This document shows positions 13,041-23,879 of a stretch of DNA of 64,000 nt, piece by piece; positions within the stretch are counted from its first letter, which is position 1, and every line of letters begins with the position of its first letter. Both the position numbers and the translations under genes were made by a program. Source of the stretch: Pseudorasbora parva (Eukaryota; Chordata; Actinopteri; Cypriniformes; Gobionidae); the NCBI RefSeq assembly GCF_024679245.1, contig NC_090173.1, positions 27,492,160 through 27,556,159 on the forward strand, given 5' to 3'. The notes beneath the pieces are model-generated. The model worked only from the letters and a program-made list of their open reading frames with translations. It had not been told where the DNA came from and ran no database searches.

Positions 13041-14638
13041 TATTTAGAGGGGAAAAATAACAAGCTAAGGATATAAATCTCAGAGTAGAGTGGAGCAGAA
13101 CGAATATAGAGTACAAACTGTTTAGGAATAGACGGGCCACTTAAGTAAAAAAATAGAACAGAATAGAATGGATGTGCGCCTTTCAGTTAAAAGAGCACAA
13201 CTTTTGGTAAGAAACATTGCTCATTTTTACTCTAGTAGAATTGCCTGGATAATATTGTTTTCTACTAATAGACTAAATCTCACTACCATAAACTAATTTC
13301 ATAATACCACAGTTGTCAGATTTTTGAAATTAGTAAAAGGCAGCCAAAAAGGGACACTGAGATTAGAAACTTTCGTAGCACTGTCAGTTTAATACATCTT
13401 TTCTGCAGATTTCTCTCAACAGTCAACAGAGAAAATGTTAAAACTGTGCAGATTCCTTGTGGGCCCTCATGACCGACAGCCCGGACCACATTTGAAACTC
13501 ATTCCTCCAACAATGTTCATTAAAAACCTGCCGTTTGCTTCAAACTTATGTTGCTTCTGTGCTAATTGCCAAATCTGAGGCAATCCAATCACTTGTTTGC
13601 CATCAAAGTCATCATCTGTTACCACATTATGCAATTACCATTTATAAATACATTCAACACCATCAATGTGGCTTGGTCGGTCTACTGTACTTGCTGGAAA
13701 TAGAAGTGCTCCTGCCCCGCCCCAGCCCCTTAAAATCTCTGCATGTCCCAGACTCATGTCTTTGTGGTGATTTCCCTGTCATATCTGTCAAAACCCATTC
13801 TGGTTTCCAGAAGTTTCTCCAGGCAGAGGCTCTGAGCCCTGAGAAGATCTGTCACTGTTCTATTTGAACGCATCCATAGCCCTGATTTGTGTGCAGACGA
13901 CTGAGCACTGCATAATTGCATGAATATGTTTTCTGTAGTCAGCTATGGGAGATGGAGAGGGGAAAAAAGGCACCGTGCAGCAATTACATCCGTCTAACCT
14001 CGCGCGGAAATCCAGAATCTCATTTCCAGCCTGTCTCTGATTGTAATTACAAGTGCTGTAAATGTCTGTTACCAGCCCTGTGACTCTTAATACACTACTT
14101 CTATAAACCTCCAAAGACAGGATGGCAATTAATTTGGGAAAACCATCATTATTTTGAGCATTATTTATCTTAAATTCCCATAAAGCCCAGCTAATGTTTT
14201 GCTTCATGCCAGTGTAGGTTGATGCTTATAATTAGTCCTTATCCCAAAAGAAAATGTCATGCCATTGAGTTAAAGACGCAACAAGCACAGTTTTCTGTCC
14301 TGAGGTGAAGTACTTTTCTTTTTAAACAGGAAATTTGGCCTGGAAATATCAAATGGCTCATCCATTTGCAGTTGCAGAGGGGGTGGGACATTCTCTTTCC
14401 AGAAAACATCTGATTGGACAAAAACTATGTTGTGTAGAATGAGTAATCAATATTTTGGTAAATTTCCTTGGAAAATAATGACTTTTAAATGTGTATATTT
14501 GAAAGTCGCTATGAAATGGAAGTAGAGACAGATCTACAGAGTGTAACAGACTTTATATTTATAAATATAAAAAAAAGTAGGGCGGGAACTTGCATATAAC
14601 GGTTGTTGACTGGTTTTGAGATGTGGGTGTTGACTTAA

Positions 14639-15226
14639 AAGGTCCCATTCTTCGCGTGTTTTCGAAGCTTTTATTATGTTTACAGTGTGCAATATAACAT
14701 GAGTTCATGTTTCGCGTGTAAAAAAACAGTATTTTTCACTGTACAGCGCTGTTTCCTCTGTCCTAAAAACGGCCTGATGATTTCCTTGTTCTAGAAGTCC
14801 CTCCTTCAGAAATACGTGACGCGTTCTGATTGGGCCAGTGCTTCCCGTGTTGTGATTGGACAGTAGCTTAGCGCACTTTGCCCGGAAAGGTCCCGCCTCT
14901 TACCATAACGGGGAGATGTAAGCGCTGAATGTGCGCTCTTCTCCACGTGAGAGAGCAACAAGACCATGCCCCCTATTTTGCGTGTTCTTGTGGACGGAGG
15001 GTTAGTCAGCAAACGGTTCTAGTGACGTCATTACATCCCTGCACTTCCTGCTGTAGTCCAAACCAGCCGTTCGCTGTAGGCTTTAAAAGGGAACTTCTGT
15101 TAAATAAAACATCTCGCTTGGCATTGAACTTTGAGCTTTATAATTTTACAGGTATTATTTATGCTCTAACAGCAACATTACACACTAACTAAAGTTTGAA
15201 AGATGGAATCGCGAAGAACAGGACCT
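14639..15226. mobile_element. TTAA-flanked non-autonomous DNA element
   Basis: The terminal AAGGTCCCATTCTTCGCG and inverted CGCGAAGAACAGGACCT are bordered by TTAA at 14635-14638 and 15227-15230. The interior is CpG-rich with no transposase. TTAA duplications suggest mobilisation by a Kolobok- or piggyBac-type enzyme. Confidence 0.7.
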
Positions 15227-15498
15227 TTAAATGAATGTGAGCTTGCAGTCGATTGTGGAGGGAAAGAAAAGTCTGGCATGCGTCACCAGAGAGAAGTTAA
15301 AAATGAAATGCATGTTGTATGGATGAGTCGTTCACAATAAAGCCAATAACTTGCATTTACAAATAGGGTGAATTTTCATGCTGACTACAAGTCAAAGCTT
15401 CAAAGCTAATAAACAAGGACTAAAAGCCACAAGAGTATAATCTTGATTTTTATGAGATCTATAACATGGAGTATGAAGTGTAAAGAGAGTCTACTCAC

Positions 15499-16021
15499 CC
15501 TCTACGGGGCAATAACGGGTGACCTTCTCAGGCATGAGCTGGTGTTCTTTGTGGCGGCAGTAGATCTCCACTATCTGCTGCCGGCACTCCTTGGTCTTGG
15601 CGCGAGAAAGGGCGGAAATTGCCTCTTTGCCGCTGATCTCGCATTTGGGAGGCTGGTCGTATTTGATGTCTGCAGTGGGTGGAGCCGATCTCTTGGCCTG
15701 TTGGAGGTGGTGCCGATGTTGCTGGGTTTGCTGTGGACGAAGGGTGGGATTGGCTCTCCGGTGAATTTCAGAGCGTGTCTGATTGTAGCCCCCTTTGTTA
15801 TGTGCATACTGAATGACCTCATTAGAGTTCTTGCTGAGGCTTTGCTGCGCATGCGCCTTCTCCAGAAGACCTTGTTTGTGTTTGCTGGGCGCATGTCTCT
15901 GTGTCTGCGAACGTGCCCCGAAATTACTGTTGTCTATGTTCTCAAAGTCTTTGGGAACGGAGTTCTCGTTGTTGCTGTCCACGCGGACTTTCTCCTTGGG
16001 CCGGTGCGAGTAGTAGCCTTC
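15499..16021 (-). CDS. xylt1: Xylosyltransferase 1, stem-region exon
   Basis: 523 bases encoding 174 codons plus one base. It begins EGYYSHRPKEKVRVDSNNEN and contains KYDQPPKCEISGKEAISALS and RCPVE-like endings that match the conserved stem and pre-catalytic region of vertebrate XYLT1. The middle (about residues 125-205 of the joined protein) is low-complexity, rich in Q, H, R and N, and less conserved, as expected for the stem. The acceptor is a long T tract ending TTTCAG directly before 16021. The donor is G|GTGAGT (15498-15493). The exon starts in phase 0 and ends after the first base of a glycine codon. Cysteines in the PPKCEIS, ECRQQ, YCRHK and YCPVE segments are conserved family positions. 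An antisense reading frame across this exon is a shadow. Confidence 0.96.
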
Positions 16022-16244
16022 CTGAAAGACGAAAAAAAAAAAAAAGCGGAAATCAGTTACTGCTACCAACACAACATCAATGTCACGCCAGATAAAACTA
16101 ACAGATTTACTTTTCTAAGTCATCAGACATACAACTTTTTCATGATTTGTTTTGTTTTTTGGTGGAACAATATTAGTGGCAAGTAAAAAATCCAATTGTT
16201 TAACATTAAAACAGACACACAGAATAAACCTAGAGACGGGCTCT

Positions 16245-16385
16245 TTTTAATTGGGTCACTAAGCAATCATCACCTATCAACCACACAGAACACCCTAGTA
16301 ACTGCTTATCAACATGTTAACAGCCTCTCAGAACACCTAAGCAATCGCATACCAATGACCTGGCAACCACCCACAGCACTACTCA
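16245..16385. repeat. Degenerate CAACCAC/CCTAGCAAC-type minisatellite
   Basis: Loosely repeated units of the form ...CATCACC-TATCAACCACACAGAACACCCTAGTAACTGC... recur with 30-40 base spacing. A similar motif series appears at about 36015-36085 (AACATGCCCTGGCAAGCACTC). It is non-coding, and the unit boundaries are blurred. Confidence 0.4.
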
Positions 16386-19184
16386 CAATTGTACATTTCA
16401 GAAAGCATTTATTTCCTTGCATGCTGTAAAAGCCAGCGAATACATTCATGTGTACACATATACAAGTAATGTTATTGAACAACAGTACAAATATTCAGAA
16501 GAGCAAGTAACATTATATCTGCCTTTAACCACACAGCAATTCACAAGGAGCATGACCTCGTACGGGACATTTCTGATATTTTGCAGTTTTTATGCAAGTG
16601 TCACTGTTGATGAAATATTCCACTGGCAACGGTGTGTGCAACAGGAAGTAGGTTGCAACATGCCCTGAGCCTTGATCTGATTGCAGGAGACGTCTCTGTA
16701 GCTGTGAAAGCTTTAGGAGAGGATATGATCTCTGACATGACAGGATGACTATCTACAGGGTGATTCTACAAATAAATGTACTTTTTTTCCACTTTATCTC
16801 TTTATATATTTTGGTAATCACATCAGCAATCCATTTACTCATTTCAGCGCGAGTCTTATATTGAGAATAAAGATGTTGATTATTAATTCATATTAAACTT
16901 TTTACACAACAACGGCTATAAAAAACATAATACATTACTACCACTAAAAAAAGTTTTTTCTATTTTTATTCTGCAAGCCTGCATTAAATTGATCAAACAC
17001 TTAATTGGTTCTTTTAACTCAAATGTGGGACTACATAACAGCCAATACATTATATTGAATGCTTGGATATCATTGCTTTATATAACTTGTGACAACAACC
17101 ACTTCGAACACATTCTCGCTAACTTCTCCACGCATCACGTCCCCCGACTTCTCAAACCGCTCCTACGCCCTGTCGACTGCTCTTACTTTTCCCCTGGATT
17201 CATTTAGTCCACTGATTACTGCGCCGGTCTTAAAGGATACGTAACAGTAGAGAGCAAGACAGACATTAATAGGAGGAAATGGAGACAAACAAAAAAATCA
17301 AAGAGTAGGAGATGAGAACAGGAAGTAAGACTCATTTCCTTACTGTTATGGTGCAATTTGTCTACAGAGCATTCATTAAAGCTTATTGGTGAGCACAACA
17401 GAGTGTGTTATTTGTGAGGGAAAACTTTGGAAGATGAATCCGTTTTGTCACCCGCACTTTGGCCCCCTAAAGGCTGCCGTTTAGAGCAGACTCCACTCCA
17501 CTCCGGTCTGCTCCTCCTCCTCTTTCAGGAGCTTTCAGGAGGAAATTACAGTGCCCCGGATTAATAGCCTGAGCAACCACAGGAGGTAAGTTAGGCTGCT
17601 GGAGAGAAGACTATCGATCGCTTGCAAAAATCTGTCATTTCCCAAGGTGCTCTGGGAGCCCTGCTCTGCACCGCTGAGCACCTTGGCAGTCGCAGACCTT
17701 CTGTATTCTCTCTCAAGGGGAGGAGGCTCCCCGCTCTCTTGCATCATCCATCAGAAGAAAGGTGGGAGTCACACACTCGTTTATCAAACACACTTTTATC
17801 TGGCTCTTCTTCTGCCTCTCTGATGGCGAAGAACATCACGGCCCCACACACACACAAACACTAAAACTGGGCGGTAAGGCGATATATACCGTAGAAATGT
17901 GTCAAACGGCAGATATTCTGCTATATCATCTGACGTGCAATTTAAAAAAATAGAAGAAAACCAGAAAGTACAGTCTACTGTAACTCTTCCACAGATTAGC
18001 ACTTCTAGTGTATGCAGCTTCACTGTTTCTGGTGTAACTGTGGGTATACATGAAATGAAATATATGAGAAAAGATTCCTGCAATCAATGGCATAGCAGTG
18101 AGGAACGATCCAAGACTGGAATGCTGCTTTTCCTGTTCTCTCAATGCCTCACATCAGAGACTATTTGACAACTATAGTTATATGTAACTGTACACCTTAA
18201 TGGTTTTAAATGAATGAATAAGGTTTGAGGGAGAGTGCACACATGAAACTTAAAACCAAACAACACTCCCTTAATCTGTCCTGATTGTCCTCCGACCTCA
18301 CAGTCCAACAGATAATACATGGATACTGTGGGAATAATAAAATGCTATTTACGAAAAATTCCTTTGATCCAGGCTGACTCTATCTCTCCTGTGGGGTGAA
18401 TCACACGAACCCTGTCAGGAACATCATTTCTTAAAGAATCTTAAAAAACAAATTAATGATATAAGAAACATTAATAGGAAATAGTAACCTCTTTTGCATT
18501 GTTGCAATCTTTCCATGACAATCTCAATGACATTTACACCCAAAGTCCAGCCAAGCACACTTGCTGGCTAGATCCGTGACCTGACATGTTTGAATTCATC
18601 TCAAGTTGCTTTTATTACTATAGTGCTTTATACAATACAGATAGTTTCAAAGCAGTGAATACAATGAATGACTTTAAAAGGCCATTAAACCTGTCATTTG
18701 TTTTTACTTTTTTCTCTTTTTATTTAAGAACTTAAGCAATTGATATATTCATTAAACAATAAATTATGTTTAAATACTATGTTTAATGAATTTAATACTA
18801 TAAAAGATTTTGACAAAAATCTAACCCAGTAGTTCTCAACCACCACAAAACCTACATTTTGTAAATCTAATAATATAACTCCATGGGCACTTTTGTTATG
18901 AATTATAACTATATTTTCCGTGGTATGCCAAGCTCTAAAATATTTTATCAGGTAGAAATTGAGAGCAAAATATTTGGAAAAATCCCTCTCTTAATTCTTA
19001 TACAGTAAATCACGAAAAACTGGAAAAGGCATGGGCCCTTTATATATTTTTGTGGATGATGAGGTGCCCTGGAGTCAAAAAGATTGAGAACCACCTCTAA
19101 TCTCAAGTATGAACACTATTATTGATGCTTTGACATCCATACAACACTGCACTGACTTCAGCTGAACAACAGAAATGCATAATT

Positions 19185-19257
19185 TTTACCACTGTAAAGC
19201 TGCTTTTAAACAATCTGTATTTTATTAAGCGCTATATAAATAAAGTTGACTTGACAA
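19185..19257 (+). repeat. SINE-like 3' end
   Basis: TGTAAAGCTGCTTTTAAACA followed by AAGCGCTATATAAATAAAGT and TGACTTGACA is a typical fish SINE/LINE 3' tail. A related sequence lies inverted at about 18600-18660 (AGTGCTTTATACAATACAGA, TTTCAAAGCAGTG). No 5' Pol III promoter was recognised for either. Confidence 0.5.
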
Positions 19258-20444
19258 ACTAAAGATGCACTCAAATTCAATACAATTTTGATAATGGTCC
19301 TCCATTTCTCCTATAAATCATGATAGCAGCACTAGCACCTAAGTGTAGGAGATGGATACATACGGGTGATTTGCATCTCAGCAGATGCTTGTTGGACTAA
19401 CAGCAATGGGACTGATTGAATGGAAACATTGTTAGTCAACTATTAGGAGAGTCATAGATTCTTCAGTCCTCTGTAAAGCTGACGCAAAAGGACATCAGGA
19501 AACATTACATGACTCAGCTTAAGGCTGCAGGATCCAAGCCCTGGCTTTACAGAAGGGAAAAAATGCATGGGGAATGGATGTGTGAGCTGGTGCACATAAG
19601 GATGTAGACATGAAAAGTGCATTCATGCAATGAAACCGTCACTATGACTCAAGAAAATGGGCCAGGAACTAAAGCATCACTTTCCATGAATAATCTTAAA
19701 GCCTCTGACCAAACATAACATCTCACCTCACCTATACACTTGCTTGGCTGATTTGTAAAGGGAAATGCAAGTCGTCAATACAAAAGTCACTTCTCGTGTC
19801 ATTTATAACCATATGTAACACCTCACAGTTTGCTTCTCCCAGCAAAAGGTCAGCAAAGTTTGCCTCACCCTGTGCCCCAGGGCTGCAGGGGTCACCTTCC
19901 GAGAGGCTGCCCTCTACCTGACCTCTCTGCCTGGGTGGCTGCGCAGGGTCAGTGCAGGATGAGTCACAGAAAGCTCCAGCAGGATGAGGAAGGGGGGAGG
20001 GGGTGTCACATGTGCAGGCTAGACACAGAAGGTGAGATTGCAAGCTAGTTATAGTATGCGGGACGGGCACTGAAACCCAACTCTGACCTTTCCTACACCA
20101 CAGAGAGAAGCTCCATCAATCACCGTGAATGTCTACAAGCTACTCAATCAAACTGAACCGATGGCAGCGATCCACATCAAATCCTCATTCACAGAGTGTG
20201 TCTGAATCTTAATAAAAACAGCCACAGTTAACCTGTCGGAAAGGTCAAACTGTGGACAAGTACAAAATAACACCAGGGATATGTTTGTTTGGGGTACTGC
20301 ATACTGCACATTATATACCTAAGACTAGTAAGAGTTAGCTGTTGTTGGCAGCATTATCAAATCGAGAGTCAAAAAGAGAAAAAGGGATTAACATCACAGG
20401 GAAATGGAGGGTCAAGTTGAGGTACATGAGATACAGGTCATTAT

Positions 20445-21020
20445 AGCCCCTTTCACACTGCACGTCGGACCCGTAATATTCCCGGAACATTGCCGGGTCG
20501 CCTTCTGTGTGAAAGCAACCACGTCCCGGGATTGATTACCGAATTCGACCCGGGTCGGGGACCTAGTAAAATTGCGGTATTCGACCCGGGACGAGCGCTG
20601 TGTGAACAAAAGCCGAAACTAATGCCGCAACGTGTACGTAGTTATCGTGCGACTCCTAGAGCTTGTTTTTTCAATAATACAACCCTGCAGTGCCAGAAGA
20701 GCTAGTCTGTGTTTTAAACGCAGAGAGTGTTCATATACAAAAGAAACTAAAATTAAACAAGCAGAAATGTGCGCAAACTGGACACAAGTCGAGACCACGG
20801 AGCTCCTTACTATCCGCGCTGAAGCTGAGATCGCTCGCCATTATACGTCACATCAGGATGTCACGTGTCAACTCGACCCGGGACCATTAAGCATTGTGTG
20901 TGAAAGCGCACATATTATGGCATTTCGCTGGCAGTGTGAATGGACCAAATCTAGCGGCCTGGGAACAAATGCCGGGTTGCATTATCTGTGTATTTGCCGG
21001 AATCGCAGTGTGAAAGGGGC
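20445..21020. mobile_element. Non-autonomous TIR element with perfect 16-bp ends
   Basis: GCCCCTTTCACACTGC at 20446-20461 is matched by its exact reverse complement at 21005-21020. TTAT lies immediately outside at 20441-20444 and 21021-21024, a possible target duplication. The interior is CG-rich with repeated CGACCCGGG motifs and has no transposase. I cannot assign a superfamily. It ends only 20 bases before the TTAA duplication of the neighbouring THAP element. Confidence 0.7.
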
Positions 21021-21474
21021 TTATGAGGGTAGAGCGCCAATTAAAGGAACACTCCAACTTTTTGGGACTTTGGCTTATTAAGTGTGTCCCCCAGAGTTAG
21101 ATAAGTCCATATATATCATTCTCATCTCCGTGCATCCCATAACTCAGTCTGACACAAACTCCCGCTAGCCTAGCATAGCACAAAGACTGGAGCTATATGG
21201 CTTCAGCTAGCCTACTGCTCAATAAGTGACAAAATAACGCCAACATTTTCCTAATTACGTTGCTATGTGTATAGTCACAGCGTGTACAAATAACAAGGTT
21301 ACATGAGACAGCCATCTTATAAACATACATACTGTGGACTATATTCTCAGAAGGCGTAGCACTGCTCCACTTCTGCGGAGTGCGGAGTGATTTGCCCGAA
21401 GCACCTGAGAAGCCCCGCGGTGAGATGCAGAGAGTTCGCTCAGAGTTTAAGTAATTGCTAGATAGTTTACAATC

Positions 21475-21780
21475 ATGGGTGTTCGCTGTATTGTGAAGGC
21501 CTGCGACAATAAACAGAGGAGACCAGGTAATACAATGATATTCCATAGAATTCCAACCCAAAACGCTGACCTGATGAATCGATGGCTACTTTTTCTGGAT
21601 ATAGACCCAAACACACCTGTACCCATCATCAAGCGCCATCGGGTTTGCTCTGAACATTTCACAAAGGACAACTATTTCGAAAAAAATGGAATTGGCCACA
21701 TGGACCATGAAATGTGTGCGAAGGATACGGCCATCCCATCGATAATACAGACAGGACAAAGCAGATCACCTGCGGCTGCG
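21475..21780 (+). CDS. THAP zinc-finger exon of the TTAA transposon
   Basis: 102 codons beginning MGVRCIVKACDN and ending in phase 0 at GCG before a consensus donor GTAAGT (21781). The C2CH pattern of a THAP DNA-binding domain is complete: C5 and C10, a W at about 37, and the RVCSEHFTKDNYF segment carrying the final Cys and His. In transposases this domain binds the element's inverted repeats. There are no internal stops or frameshifts, and the splice donor is intact, so the exon could still be read. I found no downstream catalytic exon before the right inverted repeat. A host THAP gene is less likely, given that the exon sits between the element's inverted repeats. Confidence 0.8.
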
Positions 21781-21863
21781 GTAAGTGTTCCGTTATGTAA
21801 GTTAGCCTACTGTAACAGAGCCGTTAGCTAGATCTAATAACGTGTATGGCACTGTTACATGAA

Positions 21864-22815
21864 TAGGGTGGTCACTACTGTATCGCGATATTGTAAGAGA
21901 GGCAATATATTGCGATATTTTTTTTTTTTTTATAATTTAAAAGAATAAAGAACACAACCATATGCCTAAAACACGAGACAAAGTATTTTATTTAATTAAT
22001 AGAGTATAATTTATATCACTAATCACTATTTTGTGCAATCTGAGTAAAGTAAAGTGTAAAGTGACTGCAGGATTCTTTATGTGTATATGTTTTAAAGGTT
22101 CACAGTATAGCAGTGGCTATTTAACAACAGAAAGTGCAGTCCATTTCATGAGTAAATGACTGTTTGTTTTATATTTAATATAGTTAAGCTATTTTCTATA
22201 AAGCAGTCTATTGTATAAAGTGCTATTTCAAGTACTGAACTGCAGAGCTGGTGCATCCATATCCACATCGCTATGATCTTTCATTCTGCTGCCACCGCTG
22301 TCAGTTTTGGTGTTTGTTTATTTTGTTACTGAGAGGAAAACGTGCAGTACATTCTATCGAAACGCTTCTCAGCAGCGCGGGTGACGTCAGGATGGTAAGC
22401 GAGCTCTCTGTTTCAATGTGTTTCCCGAGTATTAGATTATAACTTGGCCTATTTTGCAAACAAAATGATTCTTGTCGATTTCCTTAGTGGCTTCTTTTTA
22501 GCTGAAGCCAAAATGAGTCCACACTTCAGCTCTGTATACTGCAGGAGCGGAATAATCCTATTGTCTTGACACTAGCAATGCACGCACTTTTACCTTGCGC
22601 TTCTCCAGCTCGCGTCAGTTTTACCTTCTGAGATAACACTGCCATCTAGCGGTTATGTGTTATACATTCTGTGGTTAAAACCGAACACAAAGCCATGAAT
22701 CTTGATTGTAAATAAATAAATATATAAATATCGATACAGTGTTTTTGAGAATCGATACAATATCGCCAAACATAATATTGCGATATTCACGTGTATCTAT
22801 ATTTGCTTACACCCT
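21864..22815. mobile_element. hAT-like non-autonomous insert inside the THAP transposon
   Basis: It begins TAGGGTGGTC and ends GCTTACACCCTTA, giving short inverted TAGGGTG-type ends. Near both ends are TATCGCGATA/ATATCGC motifs typical of a group of fish non-autonomous hAT elements. The right end directly abuts the inner edge of the right inverted repeat at 22816. No clear 8-bp duplication was found, so exact limits are uncertain. Confidence 0.5.
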
Positions 22816-23423
22816 TAGTCCACAGTATGTATATGTTTATAAGATGGTTGTGTCTCATCTAACCTTGTTATTTGTACACGCTGTGACTATACACATCGCA
22901 ACATGTAAATAGGAAAATGCTGGCATTATTTTGTCACTTATTGAGCAGTAGACTAGCTGAAGCCATATAGCTCCAGTCTTTGTGCTATGCTAGGCTAGCG
23001 GGAGTTTGTGTCAGACTGAGTTATGGGATGCACGGAGATGAGAATGATATAAATGGACTTATCTAACTCTGAGGGATACACTTAATAAGCCAAAGTCCCA
23101 AAAAGTTTGCATGTTCCTTTAACTTCCACAAGTTTTTAATTCATTTCATTAGCAAATAGGATGCAGAATTGCAATTTGAATTCAAGGAGGAGGAATAAAA
23201 AAAGTATAATTACAATACTATGCATGCATTTTTTTTTAACTATACAAGAATGGCTTGTTAAGAGAAACTTTGAATGATGTCTTGAGATGTCTTGAGAAAC
23301 CCTTTTAATGATGTTTTGAGAAACCCTTTGTCGTAAAGTTGTATAAGCCTTAAAAACAATTGTTTAAAATGTCACTTACAGAAATGTTTACTTTGGTTGG
23401 AAGAACACCAGAATGTCATTTAA

Positions 23424-23775
23424 AGGAATACTTCACTGCTTTTTCATATTAAACTATGTTATTCCCTTAACTTAGACGAGTTGATGTATATCTCTCTTGT
23501 CTGAGTGTGTGCACTTAATCTCTCTGACGCGCGGTGACGATCTGATAGCATTTAGCTTAGCCCACTAAGCTCAGTTCATTCACTATGGTACCAAACAGAG
23601 ATCAAGTTAGAAGTGACCAAACACCTCCACGTTTTCCCTATTTAAATATGGTTACACAAATAGTTGAACGATATGGTGACATAAAATAAAACGTGGCGCT
23701 TTTCTAAGTGGATTAAAAAGGAGAACTATAATGTATGGCGGAATAGCACTTCTGAGAGTACTTCGACTCTGCACT
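23424..23775 (+). mobile_element. Probable one-ended TTAA-type MITE
   Basis: TTAA at 23420-23423 precedes AGGAATACTTCACTGC, which resembles the terminus of a common cyprinid short element. No matching inverted end is present before the hairpin at 23776, so the copy looks truncated and the right edge is a guess. Confidence 0.35.
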
Positions 23776-23879
23776 GTAAAAAGTCCCAGCTCCCTCACAT
23801 CTCCCCCTCCCTCCTATTGACAGAAATGAGAGAGGGAGGGGGAGAAGTGAGGGAGGATTTTTCAGCCGGGACTTTTTAC
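23776..23879. repeat. 104-bp imperfect hairpin, pyrimidine arm/purine arm
   Basis: GTAAAAAGTCCC at the left pairs with GGGACTTTTTAC at the right. Further in, CTCCCTCACATCTCCCCCTC pairs with GAGGGAGGGGGAGAAGTGAG, with a short A-rich loop. It could be a tiny MITE or fold-back sequence. Confidence 0.75.

Larger units (their letters stand above)
9350..15498 (-). other. xylt1 intron between stem exon and first catalytic exon
   Basis: Bounded by donor GTGAGT (15498-15493) and acceptor AG (9351-9350). It holds two copies of a dispersed cyprinid-type repeat (9.53-9.92 and 12.54-13.04 kb), a TIR element at 10715-11330 and a TTAA-flanked element at 14639-15226. Between 11.3 and 12.5 kb and between 13.1 and 14.6 kb I see only unremarkable intron sequence. 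Confidence 0.9.
21045..23118 (+). mobile_element. TTAA-flanked DNA transposon with ~300-bp terminal inverted repeats and a THAP exon (Kolobok-like)
   Basis: The left end AGGAACACTCCAACTTTTTG and the right end, read on the other strand as AGGAACATGCAAACTTTTTG, begin inverted repeats spanning 21045-21341 and 22816-23118. Each outer end abuts TTAA (21041-21044 and 23119-23122), the expected target duplication for Kolobok or piggyBac types. A THAP-domain exon lies just inside the left repeat. THAP plus TTAA favours Kolobok over P elements, which make 8-bp duplications; the superfamily call is inference. No catalytic transposase core remains, because the interior after 21864 is occupied by another repeat. 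The copy is probably non-autonomous. Confidence 0.75.

Noticed and set aside
15443..16186. Longest open frame in the window (247 codons, plus strand)
   Set aside because: It is antisense to the xylt1 stem exon on the minus strand, has no recognisable domain, and its openness follows from the coding composition opposite it.
19732..20070. 112-codon minus-strand frame in GC-rich intron sequence
   Set aside because: No domain, no matching splice context with xylt1 phases, and composition bias alone can keep it open.
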